From the NCBI RefSeq assembly GCF_016744155.1, contig NZ_JADGEW010000010.1, positions 26,410 to 90,409 on the forward strand: a stretch of 64,000 nucleotides of DNA, read 5' to 3'. The translations under genes were made by a program, and so were the position numbers. Source of the DNA: Amphritea sp. (lineage in GTDB: Bacteria; Pseudomonadota; Gammaproteobacteria; Pseudomonadales; Balneatricaceae). The notes beneath the pieces are model-generated. The model saw nothing but the letters and a program-made list of their open reading frames with translations. It was not told the DNA's origin and ran no database searches. Positions 44,116-54,543 of this stretch are shown one piece after another. The number at the start of each line of letters is the position of its first letter. Within the stretch, counting starts at the first letter, position 1.

Positions 44116-45807
44116 ATGCAATTCATTCGTGATCAGAAAATTGGAGTTAAGATCTTTGGTTGCGTAGTGATACTGCTATGTATGGAACTTGTAGCGGTTG
44201 TTTACGGGCTGGCTAAAATTAGTAAAGTTGGAACTCAGTTGCAGGATATATCTGATGAGGATCTACCCTTGATTGAGTTGACTACACAGTTAACTATTCA
44301 TCAGTTGGAATCAGCTCTGCTGGTTGAGAAGGCCGTTGCGTATGGTGGACCAAGGCTGTCTGCTATGGCTCTTCCGAATGCCAGCCTGCCGAGTCTTCTT
44401 GAGCAGAATGATAAAAAAATTATAGAGGAGCTGATTCAGGCTAAAGCTATTATTGAAACCACGATTCAGCATGCCCCAACACCCGGCATGGAAGAGTTGG
44501 AACAGCAGCTACTGGAGCGGGTAGTCCGGCTTGAACAAGATCATTATCAATATGAAGAGGCGCGGGATGAGCTACTTAGGTCTATCGATCAGGGTAGGAT
44601 TGAGTCGTTTCAGTTGCAGTTTGAGTCGTTTCAGCAGCTACAAGATAAGATAAACCTTGATCTGGAGAACTTCCTCTTTGATGTCGAACGTCTTACCGAT
44701 ATGGCGCTTGAGGTGGTTGTTTCAGAAGAAGTAAGTACATATCAGGAGATCCTGGGAAGTTCAGCTCTGGTGCTATTAATAGGGCTGGGGCTGGGAGTCG
44801 CTCTTACCTTAAGTGTAACCCGCCCTCTCAAGGTAGCCGTTGACGTTGCCAACCGAATGGGCGAAGGAGATTTTAGTGATCAGATCCAGGCCACGAGTAA
44901 AGACGAAGCGGGTCAGCTGTTACAAGCGATGGCACTGATGTCGGGGCGCCTTAAAACAATGCTCAACGAAGTGAATCAATCTTCTGTTCAAATTAATAAA
45001 TCTGCCCAGGATCTTTCTGATATATCCAGATTGAGTCATCAGACAATCAGCAGTCAGAACAGTAATACTGAGTTAGTGGCTGTCGCTATCAAGGAGATGG
45101 TAACTGCTCATCAGGAGATGGCAGGCAATACAAATAGTGCCAGTCATGCTGCCAGACAAGCGAGTGAGGACGCCAATCAAAGTGTTGGGGTAGTTGAGGA
45201 AAATCGCAGATCGATGCAGCTTCTGGTGGATAAAGTATCAGTAGCTGCGGAAAAACTGTTAGAACTTAAGGGCGCGAGTCAGGATATTGGAGGGATCCTG
45301 GGTGTGATTCGAGGGATTGCAGATCAGACTAATTTATTGGCTCTGAACGCTGCGATTGAAGCTGCCCGCGCTGGAGAGCACGGCAGGGGATTTGCTGTTG
45401 TGGCTGATGAGGTTAGATCGCTTGCCCAGTTGACACAGAGCTCAATTGAAGAGATTCAGAAACTAATAGGTCGAGTGCAAAATAGTACCGCCGTAGCAGT
45501 ATCTGCAATGGATGAAAGTCGGGAGTACGTACAAAGTAACGCGATTCATGCCGATCAGCTTAGTGTTGCGTTGGGTAATATTACCGAAGCGATTACGACA
45601 ATCAGTGATCTTAATAACCTCATAGCTACAGCGAGTGATCAGCAGCTGTTTACCGCTGAAGAGGTAAACCAGAATGTAGCTCAGATTAGTGATTCTGCAG
45701 GTAGTATTCAGCAGAACTCGGATAATAGTTCTCGCTCCAGTCAACAATTGAGGCAGCTATCGCATGCTTTGCAGGTTCAGGTAGGGCAATTTAAGCTGGA
45801 GAGTTAG
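44116..45807 (+). CDS. Methyl-accepting chemotaxis protein
   Basis: The 563-residue chemoreceptor has TM1 (about 12-32), a helical periplasmic ligand-binding domain (about 35-210, four-helix-bundle type with [19 protein letters not shown]) and TM2 (about 212-235). A HAMP domain follows, then the cytoplasmic signalling domain with the CheA/CheW tip [25 protein letters not shown] 44116 follows AAAAAGGA; the reading from TTG 44041 has no signal. The ligand is unknown. It stands alone. Confidence 0.92.
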   Translation: MQFIRDQKIGVKIFGCVVILLCMELVAVVYGLAKISKVGTQLQDISDEDLPLIELTTQLTIHQLESALLVEKAVAYGGPRLSAMALPNASLPSLLEQNDKKIIEELIQAKAIIETTIQHAPTPGMEELEQQLLERVVRLEQDHYQYEEARDELLRSIDQGRIESFQLQFESFQQLQDKINLDLENFLFDVERLTDMALEVVVSEEVSTYQEILGSSALVLLIGLGLGVALTLSVTRPLKVAVDVANRMGEGDFSDQIQATSKDEAGQLLQAMALMSGRLKTMLNEVNQSSVQINKSAQDLSDISRLSHQTISSQNSNTELVAVAIKEMVTAHQEMAGNTNSASHAARQASEDANQSVGVVEENRRSMQLLVDKVSVAAEKLLELKGASQDIGGILGVIRGIADQTNLLALNAAIEAARAGEHGRGFAVVADEVRSLAQLTQSSIEEIQKLIGRVQNSTAVAVSAMDESREYVQSNAIHADQLSVALGNITEAITTISDLNNLIATASDQQLFTAEEVNQNVAQISDSAGSIQQNSDNSSRSSQQLRQLSHALQVQVGQFKLES

Positions 45808-45988
45808 AGGTATCTCCTGCATGAAAGTGTTGGCTGAGTTTGCACGGTGGGGCTCCTGCATAGCCAGAGTCTATACTTATTTCTGAATCTATTGTGCTTT
45901 GCGCGGTCGACTAATGAGTGCAGTGCTTATAGTACTACTATCAGCACTAGCGTCGCGCAGCAGAATTATATCTATTTGAGGAATGTTT

Positions 45989-46618
45989 ATGACCGATAGC
46001 CCGAAGGCTCACAGTATGAAGTTCTGGCTCTCAATGGGGGCATTTCAGGTTGTCTTTGGTTTAGCTGTTTTTGGCCTGACCCGTGAGTACTATCTTTCTG
46101 ATACTCCTATGGCCAGTGCCCCAGCTAAGCCTGGTCTGAATTGGCCCACCGCCGGACAAACGCTGTCCAGTGATCTGTTAACCGGTCAGGATGTTCCTTC
46201 TCAAAAAATGGGGCAGGGTATCGCCAACACTGTGGGTGCAACCTCTGATCTAAATGTGCTGCAAGACCCGGTAGAGATCTCCCGTCGGGCGAATGAGATG
46301 TTTGCCCAGCAGGATTATGCAAGCGCGGCTCAGCTCTATGCGAAGCTACTGGAATTCGATCCTGAAAATGCCAGTACCTATAATAACTTGGGCTTGACGC
46401 TACACTATATCGGCCGCTCTGATGAAGCGCTTAAAATGTTGGAGGAGGGTTCCATCATTGATCCTTTCGATCAACGACTTTTGTTAACCCTGGGGTTCGT
46501 TAGTACCCAATTAGGTGATACAGAAAAAGCGCGTAGTGCACTTAAGTCGGCTGTGGCTCTGGGCGCAGATACGCAGGTAGGGCAATCCGCAACGAAGATG
46601 CTGGATGAGCTGCCCTGA
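45989..46618 (+). CDS. Membrane-anchored TPR protein
   Basis: The 209-residue protein has one N-terminal membrane helix (residues 11-32), a low-complexity linker and about three tetratricopeptide repeats (ANEMFAQQDYASAAQLYAKLLEFDPENA, TYNNLGLTLHYIGRSDEALKML, LLLTLGFVSTQLGDTEKARSALKSAVAL). TPRs mediate protein contacts, and no partner is visible. ATG 45989 is chosen for its spacing to GAGG; the ATG at 45983 is too close. Confidence 0.75.
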   Translation: MTDSPKAHSMKFWLSMGAFQVVFGLAVFGLTREYYLSDTPMASAPAKPGLNWPTAGQTLSSDLLTGQDVPSQKMGQGIANTVGATSDLNVLQDPVEISRRANEMFAQQDYASAAQLYAKLLEFDPENASTYNNLGLTLHYIGRSDEALKMLEEGSIIDPFDQRLLLTLGFVSTQLGDTEKARSALKSAVALGADTQVGQSATKMLDELP

Positions 46619-46638
46619 TCCTGAGTGATAAATTGGGT

Positions 46639-47175
46639 TTAGAAACCTGAGTCCGGGCTGGCTAGAAATATCTCTTCTTCAGCTGTGCTTGTCCGGCCGA
46701 GTATCTTGTTTCTGTGTGGATAACGTCCGAACCTTTCAATAATGACTTTGTGTTTCTGTTCAAACTCGGCTGAGGAGGGATCACTCAGTTTTGAATAAAG
46801 TCGCTCTGCCTCCGAATGAATCACCAGAGACTCACTATGCATAAGAGGGAGATAAAAAAATGGACGTTTCTCTTCGCTGAGTTCTGTATCAAAGCCTTTT
46901 TCAATAGCGGATTGTGCTAGTGCTAAGGCCAGTGTGTCATAGGCAAATGACCGGGGAGTATCCCGAAACATGTTTCTTGAGAACTGATCCAGCACAATAA
47001 CTTCAGCAAGGCTTCCATATGCTGTTTTTCTCCAGTGAAATAACTCGCAGTTTGCCGCTTGATTATGTATCTCTGAGAACCGCTCAATAATCAATCGATC
47101 AAACTCGGTGTCTTTGATGAACCACTGTGAGCTATCTATTTCGTTGAACCAAAACTCAATAATTTCCTGATGCAT
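46639..47175 (-). CDS. DUF924 family protein
   Basis: The 178-residue soluble protein carries the DUF924 core: IIEFWFNEID, then LAEVIVLDQFSRNMFRDTPRSFAYD, FFYLPLMHSES and FGRYPHRNKILGRTSTAEEEIFL. Members are widespread in proteobacteria and show a TPR-like fold. No biochemical activity is established. It stands alone, convergent with the TPR gene. Confidence 0.85.
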   Translation of the reverse strand: MHQEIIEFWFNEIDSSQWFIKDTEFDRLIIERFSEIHNQAANCELFHWRKTAYGSLAEVIVLDQFSRNMFRDTPRSFAYDTLALALAQSAIEKGFDTELSEEKRPFFYLPLMHSESLVIHSEAERLYSKLSDPSSAEFEQKHKVIIERFGRYPHRNKILGRTSTAEEEIFLASPDSGF

Positions 47176-47423
47176 AGTTACCCCTGAAATATACCGTCAT
47201 ATTCTTATCCCTAGCCTGATCGGGTCAGGTTTCAGATAGGTTTATAATAGCTTATTGGCAGTATCAGCAACTATTCATCTGAAAAACAGTCTTTGTTCAA
47301 AAAATGTACAGTTTTGGCTCGACTTTAGAGCCTTAACTCTTTACAGTTCGCGCTTCTCTAAAGACTCTGTATTGCTCTGCTTACCGATACTTTATTTACT
47401 GCTCTCTTTTAGGACTTATCCCT

Positions 47424-49028
47424 TTGATCTCCTCTGCGAACATCACTATGCAGTTTGGCGCTGAGCCTCTGTTTGAAAACATCTCCGCTAAATTCGGCAA
47501 TGGTAACCGTTATGGTCTGATCGGTGCGAACGGCTGTGGTAAATCTACCTTCATGAAGATCCTGAGTGGAGAACTGACGCCGACTTCTGGCAACATCTCT
47601 ATTACGCCGGGCGAGAAGCTGGGTATTCTTAGCCAGGATCAGTTTGCTTTTGAAGAGTACAGCGTTATTGATGCCGTTATTATGGGCGATGCTGAACTGT
47701 GGAAAGTGAAGCAGGAGCGCGATCGTATCTACTCTCTGCCTGAGATGTCGGAAGAAGATGGCATGAAGGTTGCCCATCTGGAAACCGAGTTTGCTGAGCT
47801 GGATGGATACAGTGCGGAAAGCCGTGCTGGGGATATTCTGCTGGAAGCGGGTATTGCCGAGAAATATCACTTTGGCCTGATGGGACAAGTTGCACCGGGC
47901 TGGAAACTGCGGGTGTTGCTGGCGCAGGCACTGTTTGCAAATCCTGATATTTTGCTGCTGGATGAGCCAACCAACAACCTGGATATCCACACTATCAGCT
48001 GGTTAGAAAATGTTCTGAATCAGCGTAAGTGCACCATGATCATTATCTCCCACGACCGTCACTTCCTGAACGCGGTCTGTACCCATATGGCGGATATCGA
48101 TTACGGCGAGCTGCGTGTCTATCCGGGTAACTATGAATACTTTATGGAAGCGTCTTCGCTGATCCGTGACCAGCTGTTAACCGAGAATGCTAAAAAGAGC
48201 TCGGAAATGGACGAGTTACAAGCATTTGTAAACCGTTTCTCTGCCAACGCCTCTAAAGCTAAGCAGGCGAGTTCGCGCGCGAAGAAATTGGATAAAATTG
48301 AGCTGGACGAGGTAAAGACTTCTAGTCGCCAGGTGCCCTCAATTACCTATAAGCAGGACAAGCGTTTGCACCGTCAGGCGCTGATTCTGGAAGACATGGG
48401 CCATGGCTTTGATGGTGGCACACTGTTCTCTGACGGTAACCTTATACTGGAAGCGGGCGCTAAGTTGGCGGTTATCGGTGAAAACGGCGCGGGTAAAACA
48501 ACTTTCATGCGTTGTTTGATGAAAGAATTAGAAGCCAACGAAGGCACGGTTAAGTGGTCTGAAAATGCCACCATCGGTTACTGCCCTCAGGATAGTTCTG
48601 CTGACTTCGATACTGATCTGACATTGTTTGAGTGGATGTCACAGTGGCGTACGCCGAAACATGATGATCTAAAAGTACGGGCGATGCTGGGACGTTTGCT
48701 GTTTACCGCCGATGACTTTAATAAGAAAGCCCGGGTCTGTTCCGGTGGTGAAAAGAACCGCCTCCTGTTCGGTAAGCTGATGATGATGGATATCAACGTG
48801 CTGATCATGGACGAGCCGACCAACCACATGGATATGGAAGCGATTGAAGCGTTGAACGCCGCGCTTGAAGGCTTTGATGGTACGCTGATCTTTGTTAGCC
48901 ATGACCGTGCTTTCGTTTCCTCTCTTGCGACCTGTGTAATAGAGATTAAGGATAAGGAAGTAATTTACTTCCCAGGTACTTTTGACGAGTATTTGTCGGA
49001 TCAGACTAAAGCGTCCAGAGTTGCCTGA
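47424..49028 (+). CDS. ybiT: ABC-F ATPase YbiT, TTG start
   Basis: YbiT is a ribosome-associated ABC-F protein of the translation-factor type. The 534-residue length and both ATPase domains match: GANGCGKST and GENGAGKTT for Walker [17 protein letters not shown] and [15 protein letters not shown] for the signature regions. Walker B is [12 protein letters not shown] and [13 protein letters not shown] linker ([16 protein letters not shown]) separates them. The gene begins at TTG 47424, giving [20 protein letters not shown], the true family N-terminus. The second domain has Thr-free EPTNHMD, a mild change from the usual HLD. Confidence 0.92.
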   Translation: MISSANITMQFGAEPLFENISAKFGNGNRYGLIGANGCGKSTFMKILSGELTPTSGNISITPGEKLGILSQDQFAFEEYSVIDAVIMGDAELWKVKQERDRIYSLPEMSEEDGMKVAHLETEFAELDGYSAESRAGDILLEAGIAEKYHFGLMGQVAPGWKLRVLLAQALFANPDILLLDEPTNNLDIHTISWLENVLNQRKCTMIIISHDRHFLNAVCTHMADIDYGELRVYPGNYEYFMEASSLIRDQLLTENAKKSSEMDELQAFVNRFSANASKAKQASSRAKKLDKIELDEVKTSSRQVPSITYKQDKRLHRQALILEDMGHGFDGGTLFSDGNLILEAGAKLAVIGENGAGKTTFMRCLMKELEANEGTVKWSENATIGYCPQDSSADFDTDLTLFEWMSQWRTPKHDDLKVRAMLGRLLFTADDFNKKARVCSGGEKNRLLFGKLMMMDINVLIMDEPTNHMDMEAIEALNAALEGFDGTLIFVSHDRAFVSSLATCVIEIKDKEVIYFPGTFDEYLSDQTKASRVA

Positions 49029-49062
49029 TATCTTGTCTAGATGAGCGGTTTCTGACAGATAT

Positions 49063-49106
49063 AAAAAAGCCCCCAGGTTCTTAAACAGAAGCTGGGGGCT
49101 TTTTTT
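49063..49106. terminator. Strong bidirectional terminator
   Basis: AAAAAAGCCCCCAG, a short loop and CTGGGGGCTTTTTTT sit between ybiT and the leftward ATP-grasp gene, with poly-A and poly-T on both sides. Confidence 0.9.
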
Positions 49107-49121
49107 ATGCTCTGGGTTTGA

Positions 49122-50576
49122 TCAGAGCATTTTACGAACGTTATCGGTTGGAATATAAGGTACTTCCAGCTCTTCCAGTTCTTTGTATTCAAACTGAGCG
49201 TTGATTGCGGTAACCCAGTCTTTAGCGCGCGGCAGAAGTTGGCGGTCATCGGACTGCATTCGTCCCCGGGCTATCAGAATTCCCATGTCGGCACCCAGGT
49301 AACTGTAATCACCTTTGCCATAAACACGTAGATAGAAAGCGTCATTATTGTCACTGACGTTACCCCAGTCGATGCTTTGACGCACATAGTTGATGGTGCC
49401 ATCGTCTTCCATACGCCAGATGCCAGTCTGTGGCGCTTTAGTGATTTGGCGCACTCTATCTTCGGTATGCTTAAGAACTAGCTGGGTCCAGGTATCAAAG
49501 TCAGCCCAGCGTTTCTGGATTTCTTCAATATCGATGTCGAAATCAACATCCATGAATTCCAGCAGGTGAAACAGCATCAGTGGAATGCCGCCATATTTAG
49601 ATGTTACTAAGTTGGTTAGCGGGCTGGCGCCACTGATTCGTGGGTTGATTTCGCCCAGATAGACTTCGCCATCGTCTGTATCCACCAGGTAATCGAAGCA
49701 GAAGGTGCCGCGGTAGCCGTTTTCATATAGCTTATCGCCCATCGCTTTAACCATCGCGATGATCTTATCGCGCTGCTCACCCTGAAGTATTTCTGGGAAG
49801 ATATCGTTACCACACCAGCCGCCCTGATAAGGTGTTAGCTCTGAATAGCCGGTAATGTCGGTCTGCAACGGACCAACTAAAGTGCCACAGCGGGTGGCAA
49901 CTGCTTCCAGCGTACCCGGGATGTGGTTGATGTATTTCATGATCTTCAGTGTCTCGCCAACGATTTTGTCGGCGTTTTTATCCCAGTCAGCTTCACTGCT
50001 GATGAAGTAGGTGGTTTTACCTGAATCACCATAAGGGGTTTGTACTACCAGCTTATTCCCCAGTTTCTTCTCATCCGCTAACGCTTGTAGCTCTGCGTAG
50101 CTGGAGGCTTCAACATCGACGATGTTGGGTGCACTAGGAACACCGGCTTCGTTGGCCAGTTGGGTGGTTACAATTTTGGAATCCAGACGAGTTCGCAAAC
50201 TGGCCGGTGGCAGGGCTATCTCCATGCCTAAGCTTTTAGCAATCTCTTCTGTTTTCTCGTCAAACATGACGGTTAAAATTTTACCTTTTCCGCCGGACTT
50301 TTCGAAAAGCTCTACCGACTCTTTGTGGCTCAACAGGTAGTTGGCCATATCTTCCATTGACTGGAATTCTCGCTCGGTATTCTGTGTCGGATTGGTTACC
50401 CGAAAGTGGCCGCCGTCGAAAGAGTCGAAGTGAGAGATATATTTAAAGCCTTGAATCCACTGTCCCAAACCGAGAATGTTATATGCAGTAGGTGAGACGA
50501 AGTAGATTGGGGTCGTATTGTTTCGAAAAAAACGATAGATGTCAGATAGGCTTCGAAGAGTATCGGGTGTGCTCAT
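49122..50576 (-). CDS. ATP-grasp ligase
   Basis: ATP-grasp enzymes join a carboxylate to an amine or other nucleophile through an acyl phosphate. The 484-residue protein has a pre-ATP domain and the ATP-grasp fold: KLVVQTPYGDSGKTTYFI for the P-loop-like strand, GTFCFDYLVDTDDGEVYLGEINPRISG for the Mg-binding end. ATG 50576 (MSTPDTLRSL) has AAGGAC well placed; the longer reading to 50717 has its only purine tract too far upstream. It lies downstream of C45 acyltransferase and amidase genes. Automated labels such as biotin carboxylase would be misleading, as there is no biotin domain. Confidence 0.8.
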   Translation of the reverse strand: MSTPDTLRSLSDIYRFFRNNTTPIYFVSPTAYNILGLGQWIQGFKYISHFDSFDGGHFRVTNPTQNTEREFQSMEDMANYLLSHKESVELFEKSGGKGKILTVMFDEKTEEIAKSLGMEIALPPASLRTRLDSKIVTTQLANEAGVPSAPNIVDVEASSYAELQALADEKKLGNKLVVQTPYGDSGKTTYFISSEADWDKNADKIVGETLKIMKYINHIPGTLEAVATRCGTLVGPLQTDITGYSELTPYQGGWCGNDIFPEILQGEQRDKIIAMVKAMGDKLYENGYRGTFCFDYLVDTDDGEVYLGEINPRISGASPLTNLVTSKYGGIPLMLFHLLEFMDVDFDIDIEEIQKRWADFDTWTQLVLKHTEDRVRQITKAPQTGIWRMEDDGTINYVRQSIDWGNVSDNNDAFYLRVYGKGDYSYLGADMGILIARGRMQSDDRQLLPRAKDWVTAINAQFEYKELEELEVPYIPTDNVRKML

Positions 50577-50768
50577 AGTAACGTCCTTTATATTATTATC
50601 GTTAGATAAGGTTGAGTCTTCTGGGTTTATCTCACTAACACTCTTCGGTGCTTGCGGGAAAATGATGCTGTGAATCCTGCATAGGATTGAGGTGAGTTTG
50701 CTTGTCAGGGTAGTCATGCGTTTTTTAATACACCTCGTTCTATGGTTGCTTGGTTATACGTATCTTGG

Positions 50769-51740
50769 TTATGCATAGTGAATATCAAGGGTCTGTTCGG
50801 GGAACAGGTCGAAGCTAAGGTTGAGGCTTTGATGCGGCCAGATATAACTGACCTGTCCCTCTGCAGGTAGATATACGGCGGTATACAGCGTGCCCGACGA
50901 ATGCGCGTCGTGTACTCGATACAGTGGGGGGTAGAGAAATGGAGCGACAGTTTCCTGCAACGTCGTTTCCTGCTGGGCGGCAATCCTGTTGAGTGCATCC
51001 AGCCGGGTAGTCGAGTCCTCAAGAAATACAGGCTTTCCTGGTTCTATCGGCCCTTGGTGATTGGTTGAGGTGGTTGCATTGCTGACGCAGATATCTCTAT
51101 CCGGCGCGATGAAAATGGTTGAGTGATTGCCGGTCTTATCAACCAGTGCAATGTTGTAATCCAGATGTACGGGGACTCGTTTAAAAACCTCGATGGCTTC
51201 TTCAACGTTGCTGCAGGTTTCCAGTACATAGCGCACCACGATGGTGATGCCAAACCCTTTGCCTTCTACCAGACGGCCGCCATAGTTAATGGAGATGCTA
51301 AGGCCTGCATCGTTTATGCCGTCGAGAGCCCCCCAGACACAATCCGCTGTGGCGATGACTTTTTTATCCAGCCATTGGCTCTGCATAATGGTGCCTTCAC
51401 AGAGAAATGCAGGGAAGTCATAGTTGCGGATCAGGGCAGTTTGCTCTTTCTTATAGATCAGTTGTGAGCAGCCTGAGTAGAATGTTGGAGGACAGTACAA
51501 GCTGAGAAAACGAGCCTGTAGATCGTCGCAATCCAACAACGTTGTCAGCTCTTTATACAAAGGCATCAGCTCAGGCATGTACAGCTTCAGTGCGTTTATA
51601 CACTCAAGGTAGCTAGGGCGAGCTTCCTCTCCCTCATCCAGATACCAGGCTCGGTAGGCAGGCCATGTTTTGGTAAATAGGTCTCTGAACTTCTCACCTG
51701 GAGTTAATTCGCTGATGACGTCGAACTGGAGGCTCTTCAC
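50769..51740 (-). CDS. C45-family acyltransferase/Ntn hydrolase
   Basis: The 323-residue protein resembles the acyl-CoA:6-aminopenicillanate acyltransferase (peptidase C45) family. The likely nucleophile is Cys in YSGCSQLIYK at about residue 91, followed by LIRNYDF and GALDGINDAGLSISINYGG. In this family the Cys becomes the N-terminal nucleophile after self-cleavage. The 90-residue pre-segment would be the processed part. It overlaps the amidase gene by four bases. The substrate is unknown; an acyl-amide in a small-molecule pathway is plausible. Confidence 0.75.
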   Translation of the reverse strand: MKSLQFDVISELTPGEKFRDLFTKTWPAYRAWYLDEGEEARPSYLECINALKLYMPELMPLYKELTTLLDCDDLQARFLSLYCPPTFYSGCSQLIYKKEQTALIRNYDFPAFLCEGTIMQSQWLDKKVIATADCVWGALDGINDAGLSISINYGGRLVEGKGFGITIVVRYVLETCSNVEEAIEVFKRVPVHLDYNIALVDKTGNHSTIFIAPDRDICVSNATTSTNHQGPIEPGKPVFLEDSTTRLDALNRIAAQQETTLQETVAPFLYPPLYRVHDAHSSGTLYTAVYLPAEGQVSYIWPHQSLNLSFDLFPEQTLDIHYA

Positions 51741-53257
51741 TTAGTAACCGTCCCACGAAGTTGTGACAGACGAGCGCGGGCGCGTTTCATCTGATTGATG
51801 ATGCCCTTGCCCTCATCTTCATTAAATTCATCCGGGTCGGTGTCTGCTTTGGGTTCGGCAGCAGAGTCTTTCGGTGAGTTATCCCAGCCGATTACTTTTT
51901 CTAACTGCTCGGCAATATTCAAAACTGTTGCATCTGTCCCGCGGGGGCCCTGAATCTGAATTGAGAGAGGTAAGCCCTCATCACCCAGACCCATGGGTAT
52001 AGCGCAGGCAGGCATACCTGTCAGGTTGGCATCGTACATAAAGCTAGCCCAGTCTAGCCATGGATAGCTAATGCGGGTGGACCCTACATATTTAGGGTGG
52101 CGCAGGCTGTGCTTAAATGCCTCAACGCCCAGGGTAGGGGTAATGAATGTTGTACAGTTATTACGCTCAAACATTGCCTGGTAAGCCCCGTGAATCGCTT
52201 CACGATGGTCTTCAGCAGCATTAAACTCATCTTCGGTAATACTGGCACCAAAGGTCATAGAATCCAGTGTGCCTTGTTCTAGTCCGGCGAGGGGAGCATC
52301 CTTCTCTTTTTGGAAGCTCCAGGTGTCGTACATGGCCGAAGTCGCCCAGGCGATAACGGAAGAGGGCAGGTGAGGATGGTCATAAATGACTTCTGCGCCA
52401 GCCTCTTTCAGTTGAGCGATAATTCTGCGGAAGGTCATGCGTACATCATCGTCAATCGGAGCAAGACCTAGGTCTTCAGAAATAATGACTTTCTGGCCGG
52501 CTAGCGAAATTGGTTGAAGCGCATGGGCGTTCAGAGAATCCACATAAGCATGTTCATCATTATTCGCCGCGATTACCGAATACATCAAGCGGGCATCGGC
52601 CACTGTCCGAGCCATCGGTCCGTATGAAACGATGGTGCTCCATGAAGGGTTACAAGGCTCTCTTGGCACCGCTTGATAGGAAGGTTTGAAACCAACGATG
52701 CCGCAAAAAGCTGCTGGAATTCGGATTGAGCCGCCGCCATCGCCTCCCAGAGACAGGGTGCCAGCACCGGTTGCCACGGCAACGCCTGCGCCGCCGGAAG
52801 AACCACCGCAGGTGCGTTCTCTGTTCCAGGGGTTAGTGGTTGTGCCGAAGAGTTCTGATGAAGTTGTGCCTGTCAGACAGTATTCTGGACAGGTGGTTTT
52901 TGCAAAGATAACTGCCCCGGCTTCTTCCAAACGCTGTATCGCTGCGCTGGTCTCCTGAGGAATAACGTCTTTTTCAGTACGGGAACCGCTGGTCAATGGA
53001 ACACCGGCGAGCCATTGTGATTCTTTGATGGTGATCGGTAAACCGCACAGAGGTCCACCCAGACCCTGGGCTAATAACTCATCGGCTTTAGCGGCCGCCT
53101 CGCGTGCACGGTCGTACAGTTTTACAGAAAAAGGATTGTAGGTTTCAGCGACATACTCTGCACGTTGGATCGTTTGCTCAAGCAGTTCGGTGGCAGTCAT
53201 ACGGCGAGCGCGAAGATCTTCGAGTAGTTCAATCGCAGTTTTATTACCTGAATCCAT
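51737..53257 (-). CDS. Amidase-signature family hydrolase
   Basis: The 506-residue enzyme hydrolyses amide bonds with a Ser-cisSer-Lys triad. Lys is in LPITIKESQW at about 77, cis-Ser in the GGSSGGAGVAVATGAG loop and the nucleophile Ser in GGDGGGSIRIPAAFCG. It has an extra charged C-terminal tail (DSAAEPKADTDPDEFNEDEGKG). ATG 53257 follows GAAGGAAG. It is the first gene of the three-gene operon with the C45 enzyme and the ATP-grasp ligase. Confidence 0.9.
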   Translation of the reverse strand: MDSGNKTAIELLEDLRARRMTATELLEQTIQRAEYVAETYNPFSVKLYDRAREAAAKADELLAQGLGGPLCGLPITIKESQWLAGVPLTSGSRTEKDVIPQETSAAIQRLEEAGAVIFAKTTCPEYCLTGTTSSELFGTTTNPWNRERTCGGSSGGAGVAVATGAGTLSLGGDGGGSIRIPAAFCGIVGFKPSYQAVPREPCNPSWSTIVSYGPMARTVADARLMYSVIAANNDEHAYVDSLNAHALQPISLAGQKVIISEDLGLAPIDDDVRMTFRRIIAQLKEAGAEVIYDHPHLPSSVIAWATSAMYDTWSFQKEKDAPLAGLEQGTLDSMTFGASITEDEFNAAEDHREAIHGAYQAMFERNNCTTFITPTLGVEAFKHSLRHPKYVGSTRISYPWLDWASFMYDANLTGMPACAIPMGLGDEGLPLSIQIQGPRGTDATVLNIAEQLEKVIGWDNSPKDSAAEPKADTDPDEFNEDEGKGIINQMKRARARLSQLRGTVTK

Positions 53258-53348
53258 CTGACTTCCTTCATTATTTTAGGTGTGTAAGGTGCTATGAATC
53301 GACTGTCTTGAGAGCTGTTCTATGTCAATGTTGTCGCATCTAAATTGT

Positions 53349-53376
53349 TGTAGAACCTTACATCATGACCCATAAT
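53349..53376 (+). promoter_or_regulatory. Possible promoter of the gene at 53414
   Basis: TTGTAG and CATAAT are separated by 17 bp, about 37 bp before ATG 53414. The call is weak and helps to choose that start. Confidence 0.35.
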
Positions 53377-53413
53377 GTATGTCCGTATTTTTCAAAAAGC
53401 AACACTATGGTCC

Positions 53414-53878
53414 ATGATGTTTACTAATGAGAGTTTAGAAGTCTATCTGGAAATCGCCGGAAGCGTGACACAGGCGGAGCTCCCAATCTGCCGTGAACAG
53501 GGGCGTCTGGGCGATTATGCTGTGGCTTATCGTATCTTCAGAAACAAGCAGGGCGGGGGGTTTGGCGACCCTGATAAACATCCTTATTCCTGGGCTGCTT
53601 TGGTCTATGTGGATGGATTACCGTTACGATTAGACAGTGCGAGGGGCGATTGCCGTGAGTGGTCAACGCTGGATCGTATCGGTCAGTGGATGGTGGATAA
53701 CGGCTTCAGATACTGGTGGACTCGCAATGATCTTGAGTATGTCGAGCATCCTTTACCGGCGAATGCTTTTGAACCAGTCCCTACGGTTGATGCGGTGATT
53801 GAGACTGCAGTGGAAAGCGGCTTGCCTGCTGAGACTGAGTTACCGGCGGATAGCGGATCAGATCCATTGGCAGTTTAA
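53414..53878 (+). CDS. Hypothetical acidic protein
   Basis: The 154-residue soluble protein has a compact N-terminal part (SVTQAELPICREQGRLGDYAV, HPYSWAALVYVDGLPLRLDSARGD, WSTLDRIGQWMVDNGFRYWW) and an acidic C-terminal tail. I do not recognise the family. The upstream reading from 53375 has no ribosome site and would begin near the predicted promoter, so ATG 53414 is preferred. It is divergent from the amidase operon. Confidence 0.6.
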   Translation: MMFTNESLEVYLEIAGSVTQAELPICREQGRLGDYAVAYRIFRNKQGGGFGDPDKHPYSWAALVYVDGLPLRLDSARGDCREWSTLDRIGQWMVDNGFRYWWTRNDLEYVEHPLPANAFEPVPTVDAVIETAVESGLPAETELPADSGSDPLAV

Positions 53879-53942
53879 GATATATTTAGTTGCCTGATGG
53901 AGTGCTGCTGCACTCCATCAGATAGCCTCTACAGCTTTTTCT

Positions 53943-54458
53943 CTAATAACTTTCAGCGCGTACAGGCTCATCCTGTCGTTGGGGTAAAAGCTGGTCTGAC
54001 AGTTGAGTCGAGAGTTGGGCTGACAGTTGGACAACAGGAAACACCCGGTCATATCCCAGATTGAATAGTAGCGTGTAGAGCATCACCGCGAACACCATAA
54101 CCAAATCTAGCATGAGCGCTTGTAAAAGCGTCACATCAAGCCACCAGATAATCAATGGCAGCGAGGTGGCCGTCAGCGTCAACTCGAATCCGATCGCATG
54201 AAGTATCCGTCCTGCTAATTTACGTTCCGTCGGAATGTTTCCCCGTTTAACGTCATAACGGTCAAATACATAGTTGAAAATCGGATTGATCAGCATCGCT
54301 TTCAGACTAAGCACCACCGCTAGCATTCCCACATCAACAATATCCCGATTCAGCATCAGCGACATCATCGGAGCCAATAACGTGAGTAGTAGCGCCTCAA
54401 ACATAACAGCGTGGCGCAGGCGGTCCAGCGGTGTGCGGGTGATAATTGGCTGATTCAT
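53943..54458 (-). CDS. PACE-family efflux transporter (AceI-like)
   Basis: The 171-residue membrane protein has the two BTP (bacterial transmembrane pair) domains: FEALLLTLLAPMMSLML, FNYVFDRYD, then HAIGFELTLTATSLPLIIWWLDV and FNLGYDRVFP. PACE proteins export chlorhexidine-like biocides and short diamines. The C-terminus has a repeat of QLSAQLSTQLSDQLL not found in AceI. ATG 54458 is favoured by AAGGA; ATG 54497 lacks a ribosome site. A LysR gene faces it, as in the AceI/AceR pair. Confidence 0.88.
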   Translation of the reverse strand: MNQPIITRTPLDRLRHAVMFEALLLTLLAPMMSLMLNRDIVDVGMLAVVLSLKAMLINPIFNYVFDRYDVKRGNIPTERKLAGRILHAIGFELTLTATSLPLIIWWLDVTLLQALMLDLVMVFAVMLYTLLFNLGYDRVFPVVQLSAQLSTQLSDQLLPQRQDEPVRAESY

Positions 54459-54543
54459 GATGGATCCTTGCGGTGGATAGATAAATGACTGATTCATAGG
54501 TGAGGCTATTCTAAGCTTTAAATAGATAGATAAAAGTTAGATA

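Noticed and set aside
47409-47990. 193-codon frame antisense to ybiT
   Set aside because: It is a shadow of the conserved ABC-F gene on the other strand.
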